64,000 nt of DNA from Aptenodytes patagonicus. Lineage: Eukaryota; Chordata; Aves; Sphenisciformes; Spheniscidae. The stretch is taken from positions 186,001-250,000 of the forward strand of contig NC_134951.1 of the NCBI RefSeq assembly GCF_965638725.1. The letters are read 5' to 3'. The first letter of the stretch is position 1; every line of letters starts with the position of its first letter. Positions 22,901-37,900 of the stretch are shown piece by piece. The translations under genes and the position numbers were made by a program. The notes below the pieces were generated by a model, which saw only the letters and a list, made by a program, of their open reading frames with translations, was not told the DNA's origin and ran no database searches.

Positions 22901-25900
22901 TTTTGACTTCATAAAAAAACCCAACCAAAACAACACCCACACACACACTGCCATTCATGACTTTCAGAACTTCTGCTGGAGACTTGCAGGAACTAAAAAT
23001 AATTTCTCCTAAATCTATAGTATACCACTGGTGGGCATGAGGGGTGGAGATAAGGACAGCTACAGCCCTATGAAGGGCCAGAGGCTGATCACATCCAGAA
23101 ATGCAATACTGCTGCAGATGCACAGCCATCTGAATACTGTGAAGTTTTTGATTAAGAACAAATTTTTCCTCAGAGTGACCAATACCATTAAGATTTTGGC
23201 ATTCCCCTGAGGCCTAGGCTGTAACAATCATAGGGTCTCGCTGATTCCAAACATGTCTGTTCCCTGCCTACAAGAACTATTACTTTGTCCCAGTTTTTGC
23301 AGAACAGGGTATTTAAGACTTCAGAAACCCTTCTGCTCTAAAGTCTGAAATTTTTTTTTTTTTTTATGGAATACTGGATGTCTTTGTGCAGCATGCAGTA
23401 TACATGAACTATCAAACAAGTGTTTTTGTGAACCCTGCTAAACCTAACATCTATCACATGCATGACAGCCTCTGACTACCGGGAACTAACTAGACAATCT
23501 GGGGATATAAAATAAAACTTATAAAATAAGCCTTCTATTCGTTCTGCCTTTCTTATCAGTACAATGGATTGTAAGAGTAAACAGGAACCCCAAACCCATC
23601 TTCAGCTACGCAGCTCTGTACAGAGGTCTGGCAACCACCACCAAGATCCTCCATGTAGCTGAGCTGCTGCTAGGGCAGCACCACTGTCTGCCAGGGCCAG
23701 ACCCCTGGAGAAGGGCAGAAGCATCAAGGCCTGCCCTGAAAGAGAGGCACTGTCAACAGTGACAGTGTTGCAGAAATTCAGCACATGCCATGAAGTGTTG
23801 GACTAATGTCCTCAGGCAGGAACTCTGGCACGGTGCTACCCAGGACAACGCTATCCTGCCAAACGTGGAGCAGAATCAGCCAAGTATAAAGTCATCTTCC
23901 AAACGATATTTTGAGTAGCTTCATTTTCCAATGTGTCTTTAAATACTGTTTCTACCACATGTTGGATGGCAAGGGCCAGTTCACTATCCAGCCATTCTGT
24001 CCTTTGCTCCTGGGCCCTGTTTAAGAACAGGGAAGAGGCAGTAATCAATCACAAAAAGGCATTATCAACAGAAACCTTAGCCAGTGATGTAACATAGGCA
24101 CTCCCATACCAGAAAGGCAAGTACAATGGAATCCTAGCCCAACTTCTATCTATAGTGGCTGTCTGCGCCTCATTAAGGACTTGATAATAAGCTTATCTGC
24201 GTCCAGGTCCTATGGACATTCTGCAGTGGCACCAGCATTTCTGGAAAGAGCTGGGCTTGCACTGTCTGTGGGAACTTCCAACTCAGACACACAGAAAGGC
24301 AGTTTTGAATTTGCTGTTGTGGGTCATCCAGGGACCTGTCCCCACTGATATTCTGGTCCTTGTGCCTCCAAACTTGCAGAGTCCCACTGGAATTCCTCAG
24401 CATGTTTTTCTGTCACTGTTGCAGAGACTGGCTCTGCAGCTGGGTTTGATTAGCCACACTTGGCAAGCCTTTTTCCTGTTGTAGCAGTTTATATCACAGG
24501 TCATGTGCAACTTGGCTGGAAGTCACATGCATAACCTCGCTCTGTTACTGCAAAGCTGAAGCAATGCAACATTAGAGCAATGGCGTAAGACTACCAGATT
24601 CTTCACTGTATGCCGTAGAGCTAAGCAGAGGCGGCCTTGCCAGACACACATCTGCTCCATTCATCACTGTGACAGCAACAACATGATATTGAAGTCAACT
24701 CTGAAAAACTCACTGGAAGCCATGTTAAACAAGGCAGACCAAAGTGCTGTTATGCCTCGTGACAGCATTTTAGAAGCTGGGACAAAAAGCTTTGGTTTTG
24801 GTCTGGTCTAGTCACTATTGTAGGTCCATAACCTTAGTGTGCAAGCCACTTAGCACAGATAGAGGCTTAAGAGGAGCTTCACCTGAGCATACATTTTAAA
24901 ACAAACTCTTAACTGTACAAGATAAGAATACACACTTCAAGGTAGCTCTGACACAAGCTCTTCCGACTGATTTGCACGTGGTTGCTATCTGCCATCCACT
25001 ACTATATCTAGCGATGACTCTTAATTCTGTGAATGATCAGATGTATGAAGGCTAAGGACAGTTATGTTAAGCAAGACAAACAATGAAGGTCAAAAAGGAA
25101 TGCCAGATCGCCAACATTAACAATGAACATGCCTTTCTCAGCCACAGAGAAGACAACAGCAAGGGGCAGATTACAAGACCTAGCACCACATGACTGATCA
25201 GTCTGGTAGGGAATTAGCAAAGCAAAGATGAATTTTAGAAAAGGATTCAGCCAAATGTGGTGTCCAGGTAGGGCAGACGATAGGAAGAGACGTGAAGTAC
25301 AGTAGAAGGTAGGACAAGCAACTTGCCTTTGGCAAGCTGAACTCAATCTGACAATAAAAGCATAAAGAGAAATAATCAGCATTACTATAGGAACATGCAG
25401 AGCTTGCTAAACTTCTCAAACCTTCAAGGATGTGCTAGAGCAAAGAGCTCACCAGGGTAAACAGACAGCTCATCAGAGCACCCATCAGTCATTAGGAGTG
25501 TCAGCCAAGAACGCACTTGGTGGTATTACTTCCCAACTGTCACCAGTGGCAGGTTTTAGCAGACATGTCCAATCAAACAGTGACTTGCCCTTTTAAACAC
25601 TACATGCTGCAGAAGACATTTTCCTCTTGTCCTGTGTCCAATTCACACCCACCTTTGTTCTGCATTCAACACTTTCTCCTTGCAAGTAGGAAAGATAGTC
25701 TGCCCAACAGTCCTTCCTTTCCTCCTGAAGTAGCCATTGAACCACTGGGTCTCTTGCAAATGCCTAAGCATTCTCCAAAGCAAGAGTGTATTACTCCACT
25801 CTTCTAGTAAAGTGCTCAAGTACACTGTACTCCAGATTTCAGTAGGCTTAGAAAGCAGAGGAAAACAAGATGACAGCGAGAAGGATCAACAATTAACCTT

Positions 25901-28900
25901 TAAGACTAGTCCCAGGGTTGCTATGCAATTGAGCAACAGGGGACGATTAACCACCTTACCTATGCTGCACTGTACCAGCACCACAGGGACCCAAAAATAA
26001 TCAACTGAATGCAAGAGCATCTGTTTGCAACTATAAAGGGATGGCCACAGGGCCAGAATAGGTATGAGGCCACATTATTATCCCCTGCAGTCACATGCTC
26101 AAGACATTTTCATTACTGCAAAAGGGTATAAGACTGCACAAAACCAAGATATTTCACAGTTCACTTCATTTGCACACAAAGATGACAACTACATTTTTAT
26201 TAGGGAGGGCAAAGCCTAGAAAATAAGCAACTAGGAAGCTATTGGAAACAAAAAGCAGCATACAGCCATTAAACACTGAGTCAAACAGGAAAAGCAGTGA
26301 CAGATTTAAGTTGATCACAGAACACAAGCATCCTACAGCCCTGCAGATCTATATCAGGGGTAAACAGTAAAGGGGTACACAGAGGTAAACAGTGCAAGCT
26401 TATTTGCAACACTGGGTCCCCAGAAGCAAGAGGATTTTATTATTTTTAACAGTTGAATATCTAATGAGATGAAGGGGCAAAGAGGTTCAGTACATGAAAA
26501 GTTCACTATATACAGTTACCAGTGCCAGATAACAGCCCCCCAGCTGCTTACATCTATGTTCATTCTCACCACATCCATTGACATCGCTTCTGAGTAATAC
26601 AACTAATCTCTGCTTAAAACATTGCCCACATTTTACTTCAGCGAAAATACTGCTGAAGCAGAACCAGTGGTACTTGCAACAGAGAGCTGATATCATACAA
26701 AAATTCATGTACTTTGAGAGAGGTATCCTTCTCCACAGAAATTAATATAGAATCATAAAATCATGGGATGGTTCAGGTTGGAAGGGACCTCTGGAGGTCA
26801 CCTTGTCCAACCCACCTGTTCAAGCAGGGACACCCAGAGCCGGTTGCACAGGACCATGTCTAGACAGCTTCTGAATAGCTCCAAGGATGTAGACTCCATC
26901 ACCTCCCTGGGCAACCTGGGCCTGTGTCACCCTCACACTGACAAAGTGTTTCCCGATGTCCAGAGGGACCCTCCCATGGCCCAGTTTGTGCCTGTTGCCT
27001 CTGGTCCTGGCACTGGGCACCACTGAGAAAAGCCTGGCTCTGTCCTCTTGGCACCCTCCCCGCAAGCATTTATACACATGGATTCAATCCCCCTGAGCCT
27101 TCTCTGCTCCAGACTGAGCAGTCCCAGCTCCCTCAGCCATTCCTCATAGGAGGGATGCTCCAGGCCCTTCAGCATTTCAGTGGCCCCTCGCTGGACTCTC
27201 TCCATTATATCCATGTCTCTCTTGTACTGGGGAGCCCAGCACTGGACCCAACACTCACCAACGCTGAGTAGAAGGGAAGGATCACCTCCCTCCACCTGCT
27301 GGCAATATTTTGCCTAACACAGCCCAGGATATCATTAGCCTTCTTTGTGGCAAGGGCACGTTGTTGCTCATGTAAATATGAAGGCATACATATGAATGAT
27401 GGGAAGGAAAATGATCATGCTGTGTCAGATTTCTTGCGAAGTGGTGGATGATATTTTTATGTTTAAATAAAAAAGCATTCAGAGTTTTAAACTGACATGT
27501 TTGACCACGTCCATTACACGGAAGCAGAAAGTAGGAGTAGGCAGAGCAGGAAATGCAAGACTGTAGACACAAGAACAGATAAAGAGGACCTGTGAGATAA
27601 GTACTTGTCAATCCTGGCTGCATGCAGGCTCTTAAGCAGGGACTTAGAAGCTTAGTAGCACTTTATCTGGAACAGTTCATGATACAAACAGCTTCATTCC
27701 AAACAAAATGTGTAGGGAGATTTGAAACCTGCACACAAAACCAAGCTCTAAGTTCTAGACCAGAGGAATGAAGGTCCTACGGACCAGGCAAACCCCTGCT
27801 TGGGTTGCATCATCTGACTGCAATACAGTATTTATACCAAAAAGATGAAGGGGCAGCATGACTGCCGTTCTTGCTCAGTTCTTTCACAACTGTAACGGCA
27901 GGGCACTAACTGCAGTAGCCTCACATCACAGTGCAAGAATTACATGCAATCAGAAAAACAAAAGACATTCACTGAAATGCTATGGACTAAGCTACTCTCT
28001 TCTGGGAGTAAAAGACTCCCCCAAAGGTGTACACTGAAAAACAAAGTCCTCAGAAACATGGCTATGAAAATTATCTTATGGTCTGAGCAGCTCTGCTTAA
28101 CAGAAATTTGGATTGAACCAGTATAAATACATATTCAATTAAAATGCAATTAGGGTCCACAAGTTTGAGTATTTCAAGCTCAACTTCCCTGAATTTCAGA
28201 CTTCACATCTCTGTGATTTCCGTTGTTTCACAACGTGCCAAAGTGAAGCTGCGCAAATGACCTTGGAAGACTTAAAAAGCAGAAAAGCTCACCCCCTGAA
28301 AGCAGAAGCTCAGCCCACATGCCTCAAGGCCTAAATCACAAAATTGTCTAGGTTGGAAGGGACCTCTTGAGAATAGAGCTCAACCCCCCTGCTCAAGCAG
28401 GGTCAGCTAGAACAGGTTGCCTAGGGCCGTGTGCGGTTTGGTTTTGAGTATCTCCAGGGAGGAAGACTCCACAACCTCTCTGGGCAACCTGTTCCAGGGT
28501 TTGACTACCCTCACAGTAAAAAAAGGGTATTCTTGTGTTAGATGGAACTTAATGTATTTCAATGTGTGCCCATCACCTCTTGTCCTGTCAGTGGGCACTA
28601 TAGAGAAGAGACTGGCTTCCTCCTCTTCATTCTCTCCCATCAGGTATTTACACATATTGAAATGATCCCCCTGCGCCTTCTCCTCTCCAGGCCAAACAGT
28701 TTCAGCTCTCTCAGCCTCTCCTCATACAGATAGATGCTCCAGTCCCTTAATTGTCTTCGTGGCCCTGTGCAGGACTCGCTCCAGTAAGTCCATTACCTTT
28801 CATGTACTGTGCAGCTCAGACCTAGACACAGCACTCCAGATGTTTTATCACCAGTGCTAAAGAGAGAAGGATCACCTCCCTCAATCTGCCAGCAATGCCC

Positions 28901-31900
28901 TTCCCAACACAGCCTAAGATGCTGTTGGCTGCCTTTGTTGTCAGGGTGTGTTGCATGCTCATGATCAGCTTGCTGTCCCCAGGACCCCGAGGTCCTGATC
29001 TGCAGAGCTGGTTTCCAGAAGGTTAGCCCTGAGCATGTACTGGTACATGGGGTTATTCCTGCCCAGCTGCAGGACTTCACATTTCCCTTTGCTGAACCAA
29101 GAGATTCCTCTCTGCTTAATTCTCCAGCCTGTCCAGATCCCTGTGAATGGCAGCACACCCATCTGGTGTACCACCACTCCTCCCAGTTTCGTATCGTATC
29201 TGTGAACTTGCTTCAGGGTACATGCTGTCCCATTACCCAGATCATTAATGAAAATGTTAAACAGTACTGGCCCCAGTATTTACCCTGGGTACACCACTAG
29301 TGACATGCCTCCAACTAGACTTTATGCTGCTGATCACATCCCTCTGGGCCTGGATGTTCAGCTGGTTTTCAATCCACTGCACTGTTCGCTTATTTAATAT
29401 ATACTCTGTCCGCTCATCTATGAGGTCAAGGTAAACAATACCCCATTGCTGTCCCCCTGTCTACCAAGCCAGTCACCTCATTGCAGAAGGCTATCAGGTT
29501 TGTTAAGAACAATTTCCCCTTCATAAATCCACTCTGACTACTCCTGATCACAGTCTTGTCTGTCTTGTGTTTGGAAATAGTTTCCAGGATTAGTTGTTCC
29601 ATCAACTTCCCAGGGACTGAGGTGAGGCTGACCAGCCTGTGGTTCCCCAGATCTTCCTTCTTGCCCCTCTTGAAGATAGTAATGACATTTGCTATTTTTC
29701 AGTCTTCAGGAACATCTCCCATTCTCCATGACCTTTCAAAGATAATTGACAGTGGCCTTAGAATGGCATGAGCCTTCTAAAAATGCTAATGTTCCACATG
29801 CCTTCAATCAAAGGACCCCAAAAGGAGTGGATATACACAACTGCCATACCAGTATTAAAATGGGTAAATGAAGACCTGGATGACTGTAAGACATGTCCAC
29901 TGACACATCCTGGAAATCCACATAAAGACAGAGAAAAAACACAATCCAGCAAAACTGAAGCAGCAAGCACCTTCAATGCAACACGAAAAAGAATAAATTT
30001 GACCACAGAAAAGGCAAGTTCTCATAACCTGGAGCACTAAACTGGGAAATTTAAACCTTTTTAGAAGATCCTATTTAATTGAAAACGACAACCAGTCTAG
30101 AAGATAGTTGTTTTCTGGTGTTTTCATGAATGAGATCACTCACAGCAGCACAAAGAAAGTACATTGAGCAAGGAAGGCAAGCACGTGAAGCAAGACCCAG
30201 CTTTTAAACCTTCTGCAAAATAAAAATAAGAGTTTATTACCATCACGGCATAGTAGGAGGTAAATCCATTAAGTATGCATTCCACCCGGTGACTTTGCAA
30301 CAAGGTCAAAGACACCAATTCTTACCACTAAATCTGACTTTAAAAAAAAAAAAAAAAACAACCAACCAACACCCTCCCCTCAAACACACACACACGCTAA
30401 ATCATAACATACACACACATTCAATCAGGTGTTAGTTGCAATTTCAAAAACTAACCACAGCAATTAGAAGCCCACTGATTGTCACTTACCTATTACTGCT
30501 CCTCCTGCCTTGAGGTGTGTGCTTACATACAAAAAATCAAGGCAGGTCTCTGGTAACCATTTTTGCCACTCTAGTAATCATAACAGCAGCTAGATCATGA
30601 GATGCCTGTCAATTTATTACAATTAGAAATTGACCTCATGCTATTCCACCCAGTTTATTCAACAGAGTTGCTCAAGAACAATCCAAATGTGAAGAATCCT
30701 CACTTTATGACAGGCTTTTAGGCTACTGGGAGTCTCAAAGACAACACAGACCAAGAGAGACAAAGCCTTTAAAAAAAACCTCCATACTTTGGACTTTCTG
30801 AAGCGTTCTGGGCAAAAAAGTTCCACTCAAAACTATTCATCTGCCAGATCTCATTCCCACAGCACCTGTAGTCAGAGACAAACCTTTTCCTCTGCTTGTG
30901 AAAGTTTGCCTTAGTTTTGCCAAGTTTCTAAGCAACTGAAAATGTTTGGCTTGGTAGAGAACACGCTTGACTCTACACATAAAAATGGAAAACTTTTTCA
31001 CCCATGTTGGCATTCATTTAGGAAGATTTAACATGAATTTATGTAGTTTAGTTTCTAGCCATACAGTTTTATGATAGATTTTTCTATGTCCACTGATTTC
31101 AACTATCCATTATTTATTCTCTAAACCACACTTGCCTTTTTTTTTTTTTAACTAGGCCAGATCCAAGATATCCTAGTAACCCCTATTTTATTTCTACATC
31201 ACCTATTAAGTGTCTCAGGTGTCTGTTAAGGGTGTGAAAAACAGCATGACAAGTCTTTAAACATCAGGTAACAAAATCCAAGACAGTGAAGTAATGACTA
31301 AAATAAGATTAATTATGAAAGTGTGTCACTCACAACCTTATTAGCTCAATGCTCAAGTGAAACAGGAGCCTTATACCCTATATTTAGTGTTTTCAAACCC
31401 AAATCACTGTTTAAGTTCTAAGGATTAAACAATTTCCAGCTCTCATATAAACAGTACATAGTGATACCACAGTACTGTTAAAACAAGTTCTCAAGAAACC
31501 AGCCAAGAAAGCTCAGTATTTCAAGGCCATCTGATGTTGTTTCAGCACAAGTAAGATACCACAGCATCTTCTTAAGCCTGAAGACCACTGGCTGAGGCCC
31601 TTTTCTTGCCTTGCTAGAACGAGGGCCTTTGTTCTACTCACAGACGTGACTTGATTTCTGAGAAGTGGCTTGCTAGTCTTAAGCCTTGTTGCCGTCAGTG
31701 TGATTGAACCCATGCTCAGTCATGTTCCCACTCTGTGGGCTTGTTCCTGGACCAGTCTGTCTGCTGCGGGTGTGCCACCTTGCCCCTTCCACCCCACAAA
31801 GGCAGCCTGCAGCACGTGACTGCCACAGCCTGACTTGCCCAGCTTGCAGCACTCTGGTAAACAAGCCATCCACAAGGAAATCTGCCCTCCTAATGCCACA

Positions 31901-34900
31901 AACCCTGACTACATCAGCTTCCCCCTCAGCTATGTAAGATCGCAGATTTAGCTTTTTGAGAGCGCCTCTACTCTGCTGGCAATGCAGAACAGCACGCCAC
32001 ATCCTCCTCCTGCAAACACTAAGAAGGCATGGAGCCCATTTGGACAGGCCCTTCCCTTTCCACCGCTTCCAGCTGACAGTTGATAGGTTCCCAACTCAGT
32101 AGAAACAAACTCTAGCCATCAAGAACAACCCTGATGGCAAAAAATAAAATAATTATTTTAAATGTAAATGCAGCATTCTATTTAATAGGGTTACAAATTG
32201 CAGCACTCAAATCCTTCTCTAGCCCCTGCCAGCCCAACTCCTTCCTCATATGCCCAAGTTTCCCCAAAAAAAGAGCTTTGTCTGGGAAAACATAAATAGT
32301 AAGCCTTACTTCACAAACGGGGACTCATTTGGGCAGGATGTCTCTCTGGCCTTCAGGAGCCAGACACATTCACTGAAACATTCAACTTAAAAACAAAACA
32401 TCTAAGGAGTTAAAACTACAAGCAAGCGATTGGATAGCCAAGCACAAAGCAAAGGCTAGTCCAGGTTTGGTGCCCAGCCAAGTCTAGCAGAGCAGTAGCA
32501 GGAAAGAGCCTAATGTATGTGGAAAGTTCAGCTGGGAAGAGCTCAGAACAATGCATCTGCTTGGCTTGACATGCAGGAGCCGGCATGCACTAGGGTCCAT
32601 GGACTAGCACGCTCTAAGAACAAGGAGAGGAAGAGAACTAACAACCATGAGACTTCACAAAGGGCAGTGCTCCCTCTCTGTAAGGCTTTGGCTGAGTGCA
32701 CAAGGAACAGTTTGCATCCCAGCACAGAACACAACGTCTCAAAGTAGGATGCACCTAAGCCAAACAGTTTTACATACCAGCCTTATAGCAAGGGAACACT
32801 GTATAAATAAATTAGAGAGAGTGTGTATGTTTGTGTGTGTTACAAATATAGATATACACACACACATATATATACACACACAAATAAAATAATGTACATT
32901 ACATATATAGTGGTATCACATCACAGGAGCGGAAGAGTTTGCTCACCATTAGCAAATATCCTATGAAAGACTGTTGGTAACAGAGCAGCCCGTAAGCGGG
33001 AAGTAAAACAAGATAGAAGTCAATGAGTTGATGAAACAGCAAGCACTTGACATCGATAGACACAGCTAGGTCAGAATCATGGCAAAACATGGACAAGACT
33101 GAGAATCTGGCCCTGCCTCCAGCCACCTTTTTAAAACAAATTTACATAAGGAAGATCAGTGTTTCTAATTGAGAACCCGACTGGGCAAGGGAGACAAGAC
33201 ACCGCTGACCAAATAGAAGATTACGGCCAACTCTGAGGCTAGGAAGCTGGAAATTCTGTTTTTTCTGTGAGTGCCCTACAGTCCCTTAGCACCCCCTTCA
33301 GCAGACAACTACCTTTCTCTACATCCCAGCAGCTTCTCCTGGGCATGGATCTTGGCAGCAGAACCCATACTTACATACCTGGCCACATAATTTAATAGCA
33401 GTGTTAATACCAAGTAAGACTCAGTCTCCTGGCACGTTGGCCTGGAACTGAAAAGAGACTCTGGACAGACTGCAGTTAAATATATAATGAATCCTAGAGG
33501 TCAGGTATGTTGAAGACAGGAAAGCATATGCATCAGCTGAATGCCTGGAGGCACTATTTGGAAATATACTAGCACAACACTAAACTTCCCTCTATGCTCT
33601 ATTGGAAGTCTCACTCGGCACATGCTAATACATGGCCATGTCTCAGGGGCACCAGAAGACATTACAAGACACTCCAATTTGAGGCCTCAGTTCTGTTGGG
33701 GCTGCCCAAAAGGATTTTTAATTCAAACCCATCAGCTCTTTCCACCTGTGACTGGTTCTTATACTCCCAATGAGAATTACAAGAAACAGCTCCCAACATT
33801 GCTTAACACAAGCAAGCAGCAGCATCGAACACCCTGTCTAAATACACTGTTCTCCTTCGCACTCCGAGTACCTTTGACCTGTCACAGTAAAACATCTCAC
33901 AACATGGTCCCTTTGCAGACCCACCTGTTAGACAATACAGATATGCACAGATGCAACACAGTGTTGCATGTGGATCCTGTGGAAGAGTACACAGAAAACA
34001 ACTTGGACCTCTCACAAGGAGTGTTTTCATCTAACCACAACTCCAGAAAGCAGCTGGAACATTCCAGTCTCTGGGAACAGGGAACACCAGTGGCAAGTTT
34101 AAGAACCGTAGGTGTCTTTTCTATCCACATCACAAGTTCTCCAAAGCCCCCCACTCATTTGACACTTTTCCTCCTTAAATCTATTAACCCTGCACTGAAA
34201 AGAAGTTAGTAAATTAATGGATTAGGGATGGCTTTTGCATTTAAGCAGTATGAGAAATCCCCCCTCTTTCCCACTCCCTTTTTCTTCCACAGAGAACCCC
34301 CAGCATATAAAGATTTCATCCCTCTTCCCAAAACTCAGTGCAATAGTAACAGCAACACCCCACTACTAAATTAATCTTTTCTTCCTGCAGTGCACAGGTG
34401 GCTCTAGAAAAGAAGACTGATCCAGAATTACATGCAGAAGAACAAAAACAGTGGTCAGTCCTGCTAGTGCATGTGCTTCTGCAATCTGAAGTAGCAGCAA
34501 GGCAAAAGGGCTGTTCCCACACCTAAACAGGTGTTACAGGAACAAGTACCAGCCATTTCCAATGCGACACAAGTCACAGGCACTACTCTTCTAGTACCTC
34601 CTCACCTAGCAGACAGAAGGATGTTTTGCAGAATACACCAGCAGCTTCCTTTCCCCAGATTTTTGCCCCACATTCAGCAAGTATTCTCTTTTGCTTAAAG
34701 TAAAGGGAAGAGGAGCTTTTAGGAGTGTAGCCCAGAATGGTGCTGGGGACAGAGACAGTATCAAAGAGCAGATCATAGTGCACTGAATCATTGTTCCCCT
34801 TAAATCCATGAGAATTACTGCCCTGCTTCTTTTAAGCAAACACAGGAAAGTTTTCAGATACCAGCCAGCTGTAAGAAATAACTACATGAAGCAATAAACA

Positions 34901-37900
34901 TGGGCCTAACATTGTCAGTGACCCCAAGCAGCTATCGCTCTAGGGCCCTAACATGAAAATAGCCTGTCTGGCTACTGCACAGCCAGCAGTACTAGAGAAT
35001 CTCAAGCTCAAATATATCCAGCAGTTCTGATGACATAGTTTTGACTTTCCTAGTTGGGTGGGCACTACAGGAATAAGAATACATTCTGCAACATTGGCAA
35101 CTTTAATTCCAGCCTGCACCGGAGCCATAGCTTTCACATCTGGAGGATTCCTCTTCTAACCACAATTCCACACACGCTCGCTACCTTTTTTATTTAAGGA
35201 CAGACCAGAATCTCCCAGATAAATCACTTCCCTTCTGAACACAACGTGAGCAAGGCAGCCTACAACTGTGGAGTAGAAGAAAGTTTGCTCAGGAGCAACT
35301 GCAATTAAGTACTGCTCCTGCACAGTCACACTTCCAGCATATGTCCTCTTCAGGACTACCAAGGAATCTTGCTGAGGATACAGTTGATACAGCGCACAGA
35401 CACCCGCTACTCTTTGAAAGAGCACATCTGTCTAATTGCCTCTGTCCCTCCACCATGCCTAAGAGAAGCAAAGCTCTGTGGAATCAGAGGGAGCAGGCAA
35501 AGGTGTAACTCTGTTGAGGCAACTGTTTGTGACCCACATTCAAAGAGCCACCTTTCTTCTAGACAGCCTCTGAATGGCACCGCTGGGAGTCTGAATGCTC
35601 TTGAGAACGTCACATTTGCTGATCTGCAGAACCTCCCTCTGGTAAAAAGCCACAGCTCTAGATACCAACTTCAAGTGGTTTGTTTTTACAAAGTGCTAGC
35701 TACCAATCAGAAAGATTGCAGCAGTATAATACTTTTAAACTAAACTAGAAAGAGAAGGATCTCTTATGCACTTGAGTCTACAATAGACTTCCCATAAGTG
35801 GCCTGAACTGAATGCCAGGGAGCCAGTTGCGTTTGCCAGCATACAGGTATCCTATGTACACAACTCTTGGAAATTCCTCCCACCTGGACAAAGTCAGGGA
35901 AAGATAATAAAGTGAACCCCATGATGTCATCAGCCTGTATGAAGAGCAAGATGTCACCAAGTTTACAGACAGATAGAGAACTGAGCATTCCTTCTGACCC
36001 AGTCTCCCTGGGTACAAGCATGTATCAGAAGTTTGTTACAGAGAACAGAGACCCCAATTCTGAAACAAAGAGACAATACAAGAGTTCTTTGATGGAAAGA
36101 AAAGCCACAGAGGCCTGCTGTTTATAAAGAAAAGCTATTTTTAGATGACAGGCGAAGCAGAGCATTCTTTCCTGTACACTGTCAAGATCAAACCAAGAAT
36201 TCACACAGACAAAAGCCTACAGGACGGCAAGTGCACACTCCTCAGGTTTGAGAATACCTGCAGAAGTCGGACAACAGATAGCAAAGCTGTCACTTGAAAG
36301 GGTATGTCAAGGTACAATATAATGCATTCTGACTGTAGACAGATTTTGAGAGACATAGGAATAGCAAAGGTGAAAAAAACCAGAGTATGCAAGGATGCAC
36401 TGCACTGCCAGAAAAATCACTTCTTACTTATGAAATAAAACATTTCAGCACAGGTGGCTGCCTGAACAGGGCATGTCTTTGCCAAACAGGCCCAAGGCAA
36501 GCTAGCATCCTGAAGTGCAGGCCAAAGTGAGTGATGCTAGATGAGGAGGCAACAACAAGCAGCTTGCTGCAGCCAGAGTCTATAACCTTGATTAATAAAT
36601 GTTGGTTGCTACAAGAAGCACTCATGTGGCCTCAGTGGACGCAGCTCTCAAAGCTTCACAACACTGGGAAGAGAACGCTGTGTGTATTAACATGCAAAAG
36701 ACTGCAGAACAGGTGAATCCAAGGATAATGTGCGTACAAAACTTGAAAGCTTCAGCACCATTTCTTGGGTCAGTCCCTTGAGCTCATAAAACTGAGGAAG
36801 GGGCTAACAAGGTAAACAGTATCCAGTATCAGTCCTTCCTGCGCCTGAAGGTGGTCCAACCAAGAGTGAATTCACTACCCATCTCTGGCCCAACTGATGT
36901 GGAGGTGGAGGAACACGTGTACATATATGCCTATCATGACAGATAACCTTGAAAGGATTAGATGCCTTCTTCTGTTTGAGCAGTTTGTCTCATAGGCAAG
37001 GATCACCTCCAAAAAGCCTTACCTGACCCGATTTTGATCAGTCCGTTGTGCTGAATGAAGATCGTGTCACAGGTCAGGTTACCATGGATGATTGGGGGAT
37101 CACAGGAGTGGAGGTAGCTAGAGATTCAGAACAGAGCACTTGTCAGGAGACTACCGAGGCTGAGGCCAGGAATCCCTGCCTTCATCCTTTCCCTGTCTCA
37201 AGCAACATCAGAAGAGAACACGAGGGCAAAGGGCACATGCCAGGAATTTACAATAGCAGGGAGGTACAAATAAGTGACCGTACATCAGCCTCTAGGCTAG
37301 GAGAGAATCATGAAAATTAAGCAATTGTCTCTAACTAACAACCTCCAGAACATGGGGGAAAAAGAAAGCTTCCTCTGATCAGTTCCCAAGAAACCCAGGG
37401 TACCAGGGGTAAAGAAACTGTTTCATCTATCCCAATACTGCTAGGTGGGTGCTAAAATGGTTCAAATTTTATACCAAAAATATCAGAACCTTATTCCCCC
37501 CCTACTCCCAGGGCATCAAAAAGGCACTCAGTGCTGTACAAACATGATTGGTCATGTTGTCCAGCAGGCACAGATAAAGCTTTTCAGTGCCGGGGTCCTA
37601 GGTACATTTGAGGCTACCTGTTTTTGCACTTCGCTCTGCTTGGTTTTATATTAGCAGCCAGCACAAATAAGGGCTGTCAGCTCCCAAAAGCTTATTAGAA
37701 CCCCAGCTATTCATCAACAGCTATATTTAGCCAAATGGCAACAGAATTTTCTCTATGGAGTGGGAGTCTTGCTCTGACATCTGGGTTATTGTATTTCCAA
37801 GGCTGTTATTAGCTACACACCAACTCTGGCTCAGGTAGAGAAGAGTCTTTAAAACCAAAACAAACAAAAAAACACATTCTGTTCAAATGGGTTGCATTAA

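Larger units (their letters stand above)
20185..37022 (-). other. NRBP1: NRBP1 intron 6 (16.8 kb)
   Basis: This large intron splits the pseudokinase just after the GS of the DFG-equivalent. It contains a solo LTR (21071-21614), two CR1 fragments on the minus strand (26747-27375, 28334-29775) and simple repeats. I see nothing recognisable in 21615-26746 or 29776-37022. These stretches make up most of the intron and are AT-richer than the exon clusters. No exon of another gene was found on either strand. Confidence 0.75.
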
